64,000 nt of DNA, taken from positions 36,736 to 100,735 of the forward strand of contig NZ_DS989915.1 in assembly GCF_000155615.1 (NCBI RefSeq). The letters run 5' to 3'. The stretch comes from Alcanivorax sp. DG881. GTDB taxonomy: Bacteria > Pseudomonadota > Gammaproteobacteria > Pseudomonadales > Alcanivoracaceae. This document shows positions 7,172 to 15,246 of the stretch, piece after piece (positions within the stretch are counted from its first letter, which is position 1; every line of letters begins with the position of its first letter). The notes beneath the pieces are model-generated. The model worked only from the letters and a program-made list of their open reading frames with translations. It made no database searches and was not told the origin of the DNA. A program made the position numbers and the translations under genes.

Positions 7172-8893
7172 TTGAAAAACGACAATGATGCGTTGATCGG
7201 CAAGATCTATGAAACCGCGCTATCCCCGGGGGACTGGGTCGAGTTGCTGGATACCATTGCCGGCTGGACGGAGTCGGAAGATGGCTCGCCCGGCAAAAAG
7301 AGCACGGCAGAATCGGCCCTGGTGCCTGGCCCGGCACCGCGTAGTGCAGAAGTGGAAGGCCTGATAGCGCACCTTGAGCGAGCGGTACGCTCCAGCTCGT
7401 ACATGCATGCGCTGGAAGACCGCACCAATGTGCTCAATGCCATGTACAACCAGATGCCCTGGCCCATGCTGATGCTGGGTGAGCAATTGCAGGTGCTGGA
7501 ATCCAATCCGGTGGCGCAGCAGGTACTGGCCGAGGGCCCCGTCCAGCTGCGCGTAAACGGTACCTTGAGCATCGCAGACAGGGAGCTGAAACAGGCTCTT
7601 GAGCGGGTAAACCGGCTCGCGGAAGGGCGAGACACGCAGCTGCTCACCTCACCCCAGGACGGTATCTCACTGTTGTGCCTGCCGGTGCAAAAATCGGATG
7701 CGCCCGGGGCGATCGCCCAGGTGCGCACCATCGTCTGGGTGCTGGCGGGGCACAGTGTGGTGACGCCATCGCCAGAAATGTTGCGTTCGGTTTTCAATAT
7801 CACCGAAGCAGAATCCCGGCTGCTACATCTACTCTGCAAGGTTGGGAATCTCCAACAGAGTGCGCAATTGCTGAACATCAAGATCAGCACTGCCCGTAGC
7901 CAGCTGAAATCGGTCATGGGAAAGCTCAGCGCCACCAGCCAGGTGCAGTTGGTCAGCCATGCCATGGGACATGCGCTGGTACAGGCTGCCCGTTTGCCCC
8001 GACTGCAGGATGACGACGAAGAATACACCCTGACCCTTGCTGATGGGCGAGTGTTGAGCTGGTACGAATACGGTGATCCCAAGGGCAGGCCGGTACTGAC
8101 GCTGGAGAATCAGGGCGCCTCGATGCCTGATCATACCGTGTTTGAAGACTGGTACCGTGAGCGCGGCCTGCGAATGATTCTGATCGTCCGGCCCGGTTAT
8201 GGCATTTCCACCTATAAGCCGAATTACCAGTTCAAGGATCTTGGCCGGGATATCCGGGCGTTGTGTGAACACCTGCATATCCGAAAACCGCCCATGGCGG
8301 CGTATTGTGGCGGTGGCCCTTATGCACTGTGTGCCGCGGCGGACTATCCGGACCTGTTCGATCGGTTAGGCCTGCTGGGCACGACGCTGGCGGGCGAGCA
8401 TCTTGAGCTGGACAAGCTGGAGCCCATTCACCGGATGAGCCTGCAGATTTCCCGCCGCGATCCTCGCCTGTTCATGTTGGTAGGACGGCTGGGGGTGCGT
8501 GGGGTACAGAAGGCCCCGGAACGCTTCTACAAGATGCTGGCGCGGGGCATGTCAGCGTCGGACCAAGCGGTGTTCAACAATCCTGATTTGCTGGCGCGGA
8601 CCATCAAGCGGACTCGCCGAGGCCATTTCCAGGGGGCACGCATCATGATGGAAGAGTACCTGAACCATCTCAAACCCCTGGGGGTGGATCTCAAGCAGAT
8701 TACCGTACCGATCCTGCAGTGGCACGGTGAAACCGATGGCATTATTTCCATTGAGGGCGCGCGCCACCTTGCCGCAGATTTACCGAACGTGCAGTTTCGT
8801 AGTTTCCCCGAACAGGGGCACTTTATGGTCTACGATCTGTGGCAGGATTTCTTGACCGAGCTGCTGGAACTGGATGCTCCAGCATCGGCCTGA
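7172..8893 (+). CDS. PAS-like / LuxR-type HTH / alpha-beta-hydrolase fusion regulator, copy 2 (Cys-Asp-His triad intact)
   Basis: Paralogue of the gene at 3520, alike over the whole length by eye, with the same domain order. It has the N-terminal block DNDALIGKIYETALSPGDWV, a PAS-like region, a LuxR-type HTH (ISTARSQLKSVMGKLSA) and an alpha/beta hydrolase. Here the triad positions are C379 (YCGGGPYA), D522 (HGETD) and H550 (EQGHFM), so hydrolysis with a cysteine nucleophile, as in dienelactone hydrolase, is conceivable. I placed the start at TTG 7172 (KNDNDALIG), which aligns with copy 1 and lies after the promoter; the frame stays open back to ATG 7055, so a longer N-terminus cannot be excluded. 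The ligand and target promoters are unknown. Confidence 0.78.
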   Translation: MKNDNDALIGKIYETALSPGDWVELLDTIAGWTESEDGSPGKKSTAESALVPGPAPRSAEVEGLIAHLERAVRSSSYMHALEDRTNVLNAMYNQMPWPMLMLGEQLQVLESNPVAQQVLAEGPVQLRVNGTLSIADRELKQALERVNRLAEGRDTQLLTSPQDGISLLCLPVQKSDAPGAIAQVRTIVWVLAGHSVVTPSPEMLRSVFNITEAESRLLHLLCKVGNLQQSAQLLNIKISTARSQLKSVMGKLSATSQVQLVSHAMGHALVQAARLPRLQDDDEEYTLTLADGRVLSWYEYGDPKGRPVLTLENQGASMPDHTVFEDWYRERGLRMILIVRPGYGISTYKPNYQFKDLGRDIRALCEHLHIRKPPMAAYCGGGPYALCAAADYPDLFDRLGLLGTTLAGEHLELDKLEPIHRMSLQISRRDPRLFMLVGRLGVRGVQKAPERFYKMLARGMSASDQAVFNNPDLLARTIKRTRRGHFQGARIMMEEYLNHLKPLGVDLKQITVPILQWHGETDGIISIEGARHLAADLPNVQFRSFPEQGHFMVYDLWQDFLTELLELDAPASA

Positions 8894-8898
8894 CGTGT

Positions 8899-9495
8899 TC
8901 AGGCCCGCGTAACGCGAACCAGCATGCCGAACAGGGCATGGTCGAAATAGTACACCTGATGGCCCGCCAGGCGGCGTTTTTCGTCGATATCCACGTACAG
9001 GCGCTCGCCGTTACTTTCCGTGTTAAACCAGATCTGTGGTGTTACATGGAGATAGCGGGATTTGCTGAACTGCAGGGTGCCTTCCAGTTCCGGTATTTCG
9101 CCGTCTTCGGTGGGCAGTGTTTGCCCGCCACGCACATAGACCGGCAAGGTTTCCGCCTTGCTGCCGATGGGTTGCTCCCAGGCGGCATGATACAGCTCGC
9201 GGTAGTCACCGGTGCCTTCCATGCGTTCCAGCATATAGCGAAGCACTTCGTCATCCTGGGACAGCGGTTGCCAGGCGCCCCGGGCAACGGCATCCGGGTC
9301 GGCCACTTCACTGGTTTCTGGCTGGCCAATGGGCACGGCCTGTGAGGCATAGTGAGGCTGCAGGCCGGCCGCCCAGATTTCTTCACTGCTGGCATTGTTT
9401 TGAGCAAACACCAGCACTTCCACTTTGTACCATCTTTGTGCGATAGCGGTGTTGCCCAACAGAACCAGAACAACCAACAGTAAAGCGCGATGCAT
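8899..9495 (-). CDS. csiV: CsiV-family periplasmic protein
   Basis: A 198-residue exported protein with the signal peptide MHRALLLVVLVLLGNTAIA, then RWYKVEVLVFAQN, the typical start of the CsiV family. The C-terminal half carries the family pattern (LEGTLQFSKSRYLHV, DEKRRLAGHQVYYFDHALFG). CsiV was described in Vibrio cholerae as a peptidoglycan-binding protein needed for PBP1A-dependent wall synthesis. The gene lies directly downstream of mfd, where I recall it in many gammaproteobacteria. ATG 9495 is chosen because AAGGAGTG precedes it and the signal peptide starts there; the frame extends further upstream without support. Confidence 0.82.
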   Translation of the reverse strand: MHRALLLVVLVLLGNTAIAQRWYKVEVLVFAQNNASSEEIWAAGLQPHYASQAVPIGQPETSEVADPDAVARGAWQPLSQDDEVLRYMLERMEGTGDYRELYHAAWEQPIGSKAETLPVYVRGGQTLPTEDGEIPELEGTLQFSKSRYLHVTPQIWFNTESNGERLYVDIDEKRRLAGHQVYYFDHALFGMLVRVTRA

Positions 9496-9637
9496 TGAAC
9501 ACTCCTTGTGCCGCCTGCCGACCAGGCGTTGATTTTGGGGCCGACTATACCCCAATCAGCCTGGATTGCTCACGGGCGATGGGGCGATCGGCACGGTTTT
9601 TGTGACAAGAGTGCGGTTTGACCCGCTCTCAGACACG

Positions 9638-9661
9638 CAGGCTGAAGGGGTATTCAGCCTG
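9638..9661 (-). terminator. Hairpin at the mfd 3' end
   Basis: CAGGCTGAA (9638-9646) and TTCAGCCTG (9653-9661) form a perfect 9-bp stem with a 6-base loop and overlap the mfd stop codon. No T-run follows on the minus strand, so it is a weak terminator or an mRNA 3'-end stabiliser between mfd and csiV. Confidence 0.4.
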
Positions 9662-12600
9662 CGGCGCCTGTCTGGATACTTTGGGCCGCGAGGCGCGTGA
9701 GCAGTTCCTGCACCACTTGAATACGTTCTTCCGGGGTTTCGCTGTCTTCCACAAAACGCAGGGCGTTGGCGCCTTCCAGCTTGAAGCGGTTGGGGCCGGA
9801 CTGGACCAGCTTGACGATGGTGAGCGGGTCCACCGGGGTGCGCTCACCGAATTCCAGCTTGCCGCCGGTGGCGTGGGCGTCCAGGCGAATAATGCCCAGC
9901 CGCTCTGCCTGCTGGCGTAGTTCGGTCACGGCGAACAGGTTTTTCACCGGCTCCGGCAGCAGGCCAAAGCGGTCGATCATTTCCACTTGCAGTTCTTTCA
10001 GTCCCGCACGGGTTTTACAGCCAGCGATGCGCTTGTAGAGCGTGAGGCGGCCGAACACATCGGGCAGGTAGTCTTCCGGGATCAGTGCGGGAATACGCAG
10101 GTTCAGTTCCGGGCCGCCGCTGAGGGGTTTTTCCACATCCGGTTGCTCGCCGCGTTTCAGTGCTTCCACAGCTTGCTCCAGCATTTCCATATAGAGGCTG
10201 AAACCGATGGTTTCGATGTTGCCGTGCTGCTCTTCACCGAGCAGTTCACCGGCGCCGCGGATTTCCATGTCCTGGCTGGCGAGCATAAAGCCGGCGCCCA
10301 GGTCGGTGGCTTGCTCGATGGCTTCCAGCCGTTTGATGGCGTCCTTGGTCATGACCTTGGGGCTGGGGGTAATAAGGTAGGCGTAGGCCTGGTGGTGGCT
10401 GCGACCCACCCGGCCACGAAGCTGGTGAAGCTGGGCCAGGCCGAGCTTGTCGGCGCGATCGATGATGATGGTGTTGGCGCTGGGCACATCAATGCCGGTT
10501 TCGATGATGGTGGTGCTTACCAGCACGTTGAAACGACGGTGATAAAAGTCACTCATCACCGCTTCCAGTTCCCGTTCGCGCATCTGCCCGTGGGCAATGC
10601 CAACGCGGGCATCAGGGACCAGCTTGCGGATGTCCGCTGCGGTTTTCTCCATGGTGTCGATATCGTTGTGCAGGTAATACACCTGCCCGCCGCGCAATAG
10701 TTCACGCAGCAGCGCTTCCTTGATCGCAGTATCGTTGTGCTGCTGCACAAAGGTCTTCACCGACAGGCGTTTTTGCGGCGGTGTGGCGATGATGGAAATA
10801 TCACGCATGCCGCTCATGGCCATGTTCAGGGTACGCGGAATCGGGGTGGCGGTGAGGGTGAGAATGTCACACTCGGCGCGCATCTGTTTCAGGCGTTCCT
10901 TGTGGCGCACCCCGAAGCGGTGTTCTTCGTCGACAATAATCAGGCCCAGATTGTCGAAGGCCACGGTTTCCTGGAGCAGCTGGTGGGTGCCCACCAGAAT
11001 ATCCACTTTGCCTTCCTTGAGCCGTTGCAACACCTGGGTCTTTTCCTTGGCGCTGCGAAAGCGCGACAGCACTTCGATGTTTACGGGCCAGTCGGCGAAA
11101 CGGTCAGTGAAGGATTCGTAATGCTGTTGAGCGAGCAGGGTGGTGGGTACCAGTACCGCCACCTGGGTCTGGTTTTCCACGGCCACGAAGGCGGCGCGCA
11201 TGGCCACCTCGGTTTTGCCGAAGCCCACGTCACCGCAGACCAGCCGATCCATGGGCTGGCTGGATTGCATGTCGGCGACCACAGACGCAATGGCGGCCTG
11301 CTGGTCCGGGGTCTCCTCGAAGGGAAAGGCGGCGCTGAAGCGATCGTAGTCATTCAGGTCCACATCGAACTGGCGGCCTTCGCGAGCCTCGCGGCGGGCA
11401 TAGGTGTTAAGCAGTTCGGCGGCCACGTCATGGATTTTTTCCGCGGCTTTCTGGCGGGCCTTGGTCCATTGCTCGGTGCCCAGGCGGTTCAGTGGCGCGG
11501 TGTCGCCGCCACCGTAACGGCTGATCAGATGCAGGGAGGAGACCGGCACATAGAGTTTGTCGCCGCCAGCATATTCCAGTAGCAGGAATTCGTGTTGCTG
11601 GCGGTGCACTTCCATGTGGGTGAGGCCGAGATAGCGGCCCACGCCGTGCTCCAGATGGACCACCGGGGAGCCCACGGTCATTTCCCCCAACGAGCGGAAT
11701 GCCTGTTCGGCGGCGCCATCGTCGCTGCTGGATTTACGGCGCCGACGTTGCAGCACCCGTTCGCCGTACAGGTCGTTTTCGGTGACCACTAACAAGGCGT
11801 GTTCCGGGGCATAGAAACCGGCGTCCAGCTCCCCTCGGGTCAGGCTCCAGCGCGCCGGGTTGGCGATGAAGTCTGGCCAGTTGTCTTTCATGGCCGGCTG
11901 GATCTGAATTTTCTGCATCAGTTCCAGCAGCGCTTCCCGGCGCCCGGCGGTTTCCGCACAGATCAGGATGTGGGTGTCCGGGTGCGCGTCGGAAAACGTA
12001 TGCAGCAGGGCAAGCGGATTATTGGCGCGTACATCGGCGGTGAGCGCGGGCATGGGCGCCACATCAAAGTGAATGGCCTGGTCCACGCTGGGCGCATCGC
12101 TAGGGGCCTGGCGCGCGCGCGGGTGCTGTTTCAGGGCCGCGTTCAGTTCGTCCGGGCGCAGGAACAATTGCCAGGGAGCCAGAATCGGGCGGTGAATATC
12201 GTGGCGGCGGGATTCGTGGCGTTGTTCCACATCCTGCCAGAAGTGTTCGGTGGCGTTCTGGCAGTCGGCCAGTTCTACCAGCCGCACATCGTCGGGCAGG
12301 TAATCGAACAGGGTGGCCATTTGTTCGAAAAACAGCGGCAGATAATATTCCAGGCCGGGGGCTGCCAGGCCGTCCGTTACGTCTTGATAGAGAGGAACGT
12401 GACGGGTATCCACGTCAAAGGTATCGCGGAAGTTGCTGCGGAAGCGGGCGATGCCTTCGGCGCTGAGAGGGAATTCCGCCGCAGGCAGCAGGGTGATGTC
12501 GTCCACTTTGCCGGTGGAGCGCTGGCTTTCCGCTTCAAACAGGCGCAGGGATTCGATTTCATCGTCGAACAGTTCGATACGGAATGGCTGCTCGGCGCCC

Positions 12601-13133
12601 ATGGGGTAGATATCCATGATCGCCCCGCGCACGGCAAACTCGCCGTGCTCGTACACGTTGTCCCGCTGTCGGTAGCCGCTGGCGACCAGCCGGCTGCGGG
12701 TGGCTTCCATGTCGAAACGATCGCCCACCTTGAGCAGGAAGCTGTTGCCGGTGATGTGGATCGGCGGCGCCAGGCGCTGCATCAGCGTATTGACCGGCAC
12801 CACCAGAATGCCCTTGTGGGTGGTGGGCAACTGGTGCAGCACCTGAATGCGGTCGCTGATGATGTCCTGGTGGGGGCTGAACAGGTCGTAGGGCAGGGTT
12901 TCCCAGTCCGGGAACAGCATCACCGGCGTGTCGCTGCCGGCCAGATAGAAGCTCAGGGAGTCGGTGAGCTGCTGGGCGCGGCTGCTGTTGGGCGCCAGGA
13001 TCACGAACAGGTGGTCTTCGCTGCGGGCCAGCTCGGCCAGTACTGCGGCCATGCTGCCGGCATTGAGTCCGGCCCAGTCTTTGTAGTGCTCTCGCCCGCT
13101 GGGAAAGAGGTTGCTGTCGGGGAGTAGCTTCAT
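9654..13133 (-). CDS. mfd: Transcription-repair coupling factor Mfd
   Basis: A 1159-residue, full-length Mfd. It removes RNA polymerase stalled at DNA lesions and recruits UvrA. Domain order is visible: UvrB-like N-terminal modules (LAPNSSRAQQLTDSL, MLFPDWETLPYDLFSPHQD), an RNA-polymerase-interaction region before residue 570 (VGSPVVHLEHGVGRYLG), and the RecG-like translocase with Walker A GDVGFGKTE near 635, DEEHRFG near 733 and motif VI RGRVGRS. The C-terminal TRCF domain (FGRLTLYKRIAG) ends in a short hydrophilic tail. ATG 13133 fits the family start MKLLPDS. A divergent DUF6916 gene shares the promoter region. Next to it downstream is csiV, and the order mfd...gap-nqr resembles Pseudomonas. 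Confidence 0.97.
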   Translation of the reverse strand: MKLLPDSNLFPSGREHYKDWAGLNAGSMAAVLAELARSEDHLFVILAPNSSRAQQLTDSLSFYLAGSDTPVMLFPDWETLPYDLFSPHQDIISDRIQVLHQLPTTHKGILVVPVNTLMQRLAPPIHITGNSFLLKVGDRFDMEATRSRLVASGYRQRDNVYEHGEFAVRGAIMDIYPMGAEQPFRIELFDDEIESLRLFEAESQRSTGKVDDITLLPAAEFPLSAEGIARFRSNFRDTFDVDTRHVPLYQDVTDGLAAPGLEYYLPLFFEQMATLFDYLPDDVRLVELADCQNATEHFWQDVEQRHESRRHDIHRPILAPWQLFLRPDELNAALKQHPRARQAPSDAPSVDQAIHFDVAPMPALTADVRANNPLALLHTFSDAHPDTHILICAETAGRREALLELMQKIQIQPAMKDNWPDFIANPARWSLTRGELDAGFYAPEHALLVVTENDLYGERVLQRRRRKSSSDDGAAEQAFRSLGEMTVGSPVVHLEHGVGRYLGLTHMEVHRQQHEFLLLEYAGGDKLYVPVSSLHLISRYGGGDTAPLNRLGTEQWTKARQKAAEKIHDVAAELLNTYARREAREGRQFDVDLNDYDRFSAAFPFEETPDQQAAIASVVADMQSSQPMDRLVCGDVGFGKTEVAMRAAFVAVENQTQVAVLVPTTLLAQQHYESFTDRFADWPVNIEVLSRFRSAKEKTQVLQRLKEGKVDILVGTHQLLQETVAFDNLGLIIVDEEHRFGVRHKERLKQMRAECDILTLTATPIPRTLNMAMSGMRDISIIATPPQKRLSVKTFVQQHNDTAIKEALLRELLRGGQVYYLHNDIDTMEKTAADIRKLVPDARVGIAHGQMRERELEAVMSDFYHRRFNVLVSTTIIETGIDVPSANTIIIDRADKLGLAQLHQLRGRVGRSHHQAYAYLITPSPKVMTKDAIKRLEAIEQATDLGAGFMLASQDMEIRGAGELLGEEQHGNIETIGFSLYMEMLEQAVEALKRGEQPDVEKPLSGGPELNLRIPALIPEDYLPDVFGRLTLYKRIAGCKTRAGLKELQVEMIDRFGLLPEPVKNLFAVTELRQQAERLGIIRLDAHATGGKLEFGERTPVDPLTIVKLVQSGPNRFKLEGANALRFVEDSETPEERIQVVQELLTRLAAQSIQTGAAG

Positions 13134-13175
13134 CGAGACCCGTTCCTGCGCATTCGGTGAGATATCAGGCGGCGT

Positions 13176-13204
13176 ATTGTAGCCAAGGGTGACGGTGCCG
13201 TCAG
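13176..13204 (-). promoter_or_regulatory. Candidate mfd promoter
   Basis: On the minus strand CTGACG (13204-13199), a 17-base spacer and TACAAT (13181-13176) give a reasonable sigma-70 promoter with a leader of about 35 bases. It overlaps the candidate promoter for the divergent DUF6916 gene. Confidence 0.5.
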
Positions 13205-13217
13205 CGCCGTCTACACT
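13189..13217 (+). promoter_or_regulatory. Candidate promoter of the DUF6916 gene
   Basis: GTGACG at 13189-13194, a 17-base spacer and TACACT at 13212-13217, followed by a GGGGAGGTGG ribosome-binding site at 13230-13239. The -35 box is imperfect. Confidence 0.4.
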
Positions 13218-13241
13218 GCGGGCATCATTTGGGGAGGTGGC

Positions 13242-13529
13242 ATGATCACATTACAACAATGGAAAGATTGTGAAGGGCAGGCGTTCGCGCTGGAAAATGG
13301 CGATAGTTTGACGCTGGCAGAAGTGAATGTGCCGGTGTCTCCCGAGGGCTGGGAGTGCTTTTCACTGCTGTTCGCGGGCCAGTTACAACTGGAGCAAGGC
13401 GCGGTCGTTATGCGCAACGAGACGCTGGGTGAGGCGTCCGTGTTTCTGGTGCCGGTGGGGCCGCTGGGCGCCAGCGATGGCACCTACCATTTCGAGGCGG
13501 TGTTCAATCGCCAGCTTGCCAGCGCATAA
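13242..13529 (+). CDS. DUF6916-type small protein
   Basis: A 95-residue soluble protein without signal peptide or membrane segment. The pattern fits DUF6916: an N-terminal FALENGDSLTLAEV, a central WECFSLLFAG and an ending in YHFEAVFNR. The strand-rich composition and phrases such as 'seduces a limited superposed lipid-like barrel' cannot be tested here, so no function is assigned. From memory this family often lies beside tail-collar (MdpB-like) protein genes, and here it faces such a cluster, overlapping the GNAT gene by 26 bases at the 3' ends. A strong ribosome-binding site (GGGGAGG) precedes ATG 13242. Confidence 0.7.
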   Translation: MITLQQWKDCEGQAFALENGDSLTLAEVNVPVSPEGWECFSLLFAGQLQLEQGAVVMRNETLGEASVFLVPVGPLGASDGTYHFEAVFNRQLASA

Positions 13530-13977
13530 GCAGGTAGACGCCTTTGTCTTCCTGCTCCTCAAAGCCCAGCCGAAGATAGAGTCGCCGCGCCGGGTTGTTG
13601 GTTTCCACGTGAATAGTCAGGGGCTTGCCGGACTGGCGAGCCCGTGATTGCAAGGTGGAGAGAATCTGTGACCCCAGCCCTGTACCGCGAAAGGCGGGCA
13701 GCAGGGCGATGTCCACAATGCGAATTTCCTGTGCCCAGTCCGAGACATACAGCCGCCCGGCGGTCTCCCCGTTTAATTCGATCAGGTGCCGTTCCGCTTC
13801 CGGGTAATGCTGAAGATAATGTTCGTGCTGCGCCTTGGCCTGCAGGGCCAGAAAGGCATCCTGCTGCGCCTGGGGCCAGCCGGTCTGCGCCACTTCTTCC
13901 TGGCGGGTGCTGGTGTAGATGGCCAGTAACACCGGGGTATCGCTGTCACTGGCCGGGCGTAAACGGTAGCTGTGCAT
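13504..13977 (-). CDS. GNAT-family N-acetyltransferase linked to the tail-collar operon
   Basis: A 157-residue GNAT. The acetyl-CoA binding stretch is IALLPAFRGTGLGSQIL, a variant of the R/Q-x-x-G-x-G/A motif, and the C-terminal part (VETNNPARRLYLRLGFE) is the usual motif B. Its start codon overlaps the stop of the upstream tail-collar gene by one base (TAATG at 13975-13979), so it is probably translated by coupling as the last gene of the collagen/propeller/tail-collar operon. Acetylation of one of those proteins is a guess from position only. The 3' end overlaps the convergent DUF6916 gene. Confidence 0.85.
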   Translation of the reverse strand: MHSYRLRPASDSDTPVLLAIYTSTRQEEVAQTGWPQAQQDAFLALQAKAQHEHYLQHYPEAERHLIELNGETAGRLYVSDWAQEIRIVDIALLPAFRGTGLGSQILSTLQSRARQSGKPLTIHVETNNPARRLYLRLGFEEQEDKGVYLLMRWQAGD

Positions 13978-14393
13978 TACGAGCGGGAAGGGTAAATGCC
14001 GAACAGGGCCACAATGAAATGCACAAACAATTGTGGGGTTAGCGACTCTGCGTTAACAGGAAGTGCCTCCCAGGTCTGTTGCGTTTTTCCCAGGCCGCGA
14101 TCAATGCTGACGCTGGTGGTGGCTGCAACTGTACCACTGGCATTGCTGCCACTTTTGGCGCCCAGGCGAACCTGAGGAAGCCCCGGGCCCGTGCCTGCGT
14201 GTACCGGGGAGCGTCCGCGACAATCCGGTAAACCGAAGGTGGTTCTGCCATCACCGCCATAGATGGTGCCAAACAGGGAAAACAGCGCATCGTTCTGTGA
14301 CACGGCTAATAGCTGGCCGTCACAGAATGCCCAGCTTCGCGGAGCAAAAGTGCCGGCAAACATACGAATTTCGCCGATAAAGGGTTCAGACAT
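13977..14393 (-). CDS. Phage tail-collar domain protein (MdpB-like), third of three
   Basis: A 138-residue protein starting MSEPFIGEIRMFAGTFAPR, then SWAFCDGQLL, NDALFSLFGTIYGGDGRTTFGLPD and RGRSPVH, the standard tail-collar domain signature. The C-terminal half diverges from its two neighbours. There is no signal peptide. In phages this domain joins tail fibre parts; free-standing chromosomal copies are annotated as microcystin-dependent protein-like, with no settled function. It lies 8 bases after the second tail-collar gene and its stop overlaps the GNAT start. AGAGG precedes the ATG. Confidence 0.88.
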   Translation of the reverse strand: MSEPFIGEIRMFAGTFAPRSWAFCDGQLLAVSQNDALFSLFGTIYGGDGRTTFGLPDCRGRSPVHAGTGPGLPQVRLGAKSGSNASGTVAATTSVSIDRGLGKTQQTWEALPVNAESLTPQLFVHFIVALFGIYPSRS

Positions 14394-14401
14394 AGGGGCC
14401 T

Positions 14402-14812
14402 CTAGCTTCTGCCGGGGAAAAGCCCTTGCAGGGCGATGGCAAAGTTTAGCGCGATGGAATCCATCTGCGCACCTTGGGTGGCAACGGAGGTGGTGTTCAG
14501 TGTGCTGCCCAGATTGCGGTCCAGGGTCAGGCTGTCCAGGGTTTCTCCGTCGTCGGCAGGGCCGCTTGTGTTCGTAGTTCCCCCTTTAAAGCCCTGATTG
14601 ATGTTGCCCGTTTCAGGATGCATGGGCGTGCGGCCACGCAGGTCCGGAAGCGCAAAACTGGTTCTGCCGTCGCCGCCATAGGTTGTGCCCAGCAGAGAAT
14701 AAAGGGATTGATTCTGGTTGATGGGCAGAATCTGGCCATCGCAAAGTGCCCAGCCTCTGGGGGCAAAGTTGAAGCCGTAAATGCGGATTTCAGCGAGAAA
14801 GGGTTCGCTCAT
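14402..14812 (-). CDS. Phage tail-collar domain protein (MdpB-like), second of three
   Basis: 136 residues: MSEPFLAEIRIYGFNFAPR, GWALCDGQILPINQNQSLYSLLGTTYGGDG split over two motifs, then FALPDLRGRTPMH. It aligns with both neighbouring genes over the first 75 residues and then has its own variable C-terminal part (TLDRNLGSTLNTTSVATQG) before a shared ending (NFAIALQGLFPGRS). ATG 14812 is chosen because all three paralogues begin MSEPF; the frame extends 16 codons upstream without reason. No cysteine beyond the conserved one in LCDGQ is present. Confidence 0.88.
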   Translation of the reverse strand: MSEPFLAEIRIYGFNFAPRGWALCDGQILPINQNQSLYSLLGTTYGGDGRTSFALPDLRGRTPMHPETGNINQGFKGGTTNTSGPADDGETLDSLTLDRNLGSTLNTTSVATQGAQMDSIALNFAIALQGLFPGRS

Positions 14813-14825
14813 CAGTAAATGACTC

Positions 14826-15239
14826 CTAGCCTCTGGATGGATAGAGCCCTTGCAGGGCAATAATGAAATTCAGCCCCAGATAAGGGTGGCGCTGATCGCC
14901 CGCAGGTATTTTGGCGGCCACGGTGCGGGTGGTCTGACTATTGCCCAGGTTACGGTCAGGCGTGACGCTCTGTACCACTTCTACCGGGTTGTTTGCGGCC
15001 AACTGACCAAGGCGATAGCTTGGCAGCCCGGGGCCTCTGCCGGGATGTGCGGGTGCTCGGCCTTGCAGGTTGGGCAGGGCGGTTGTCGAGCGGCCGTCTC
15101 CTCCGTAAGTCGTGCCAATCAGGCTGAACAACGCGGTATTCTGGTTGACCGGCAGCAGTTGCCCATTACAAAAAGCCCAGCCGCGTGGGGCAAAGTTACC
15201 CGCAAAGATGCGGATTTCGGCGATAAAGGGTTCGCTCAT
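14826..15239 (-). CDS. Phage tail-collar domain protein (MdpB-like), first of three
   Basis: 137 residues: MSEPFIAEIRIFAGNFAPR, GWAFCNGQLLPVNQNTALFSL, GTTYGGDGRSTTALPNLQGRAP and an ending NFIIALQGLYPSRG. It is most similar by eye to the second gene. A GAGGTCAC ribosome-binding site lies before ATG 15239, and only 7 bases separate the ATG from the stop of the propeller-like gene, so both are in one operon. Three tandem, diverged copies suggest a hetero-oligomer or a set of variant surface proteins rather than a prophage remnant. Confidence 0.88.
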   Translation of the reverse strand: MSEPFIAEIRIFAGNFAPRGWAFCNGQLLPVNQNTALFSLIGTTYGGDGRSTTALPNLQGRAPAHPGRGPGLPSYRLGQLAANNPVEVVQSVTPDRNLGNSQTTRTVAAKIPAGDQRHPYLGLNFIIALQGLYPSRG

Positions 15240-15246
15240 AGTGACC

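Noticed and set aside
11799..13127. Long open frame (442 codons) on the plus strand inside mfd
   Set aside because: It is antisense to a full-length, well-conserved mfd and has no recognisable domain; high GC makes such shadow frames common.
13977..15239. Tail-collar genes as a prophage remnant
   Set aside because: No integrase, capsid, portal, terminase or lysis genes nearby; three intact tandem paralogues with good ribosome-binding sites point to a cellular operon.
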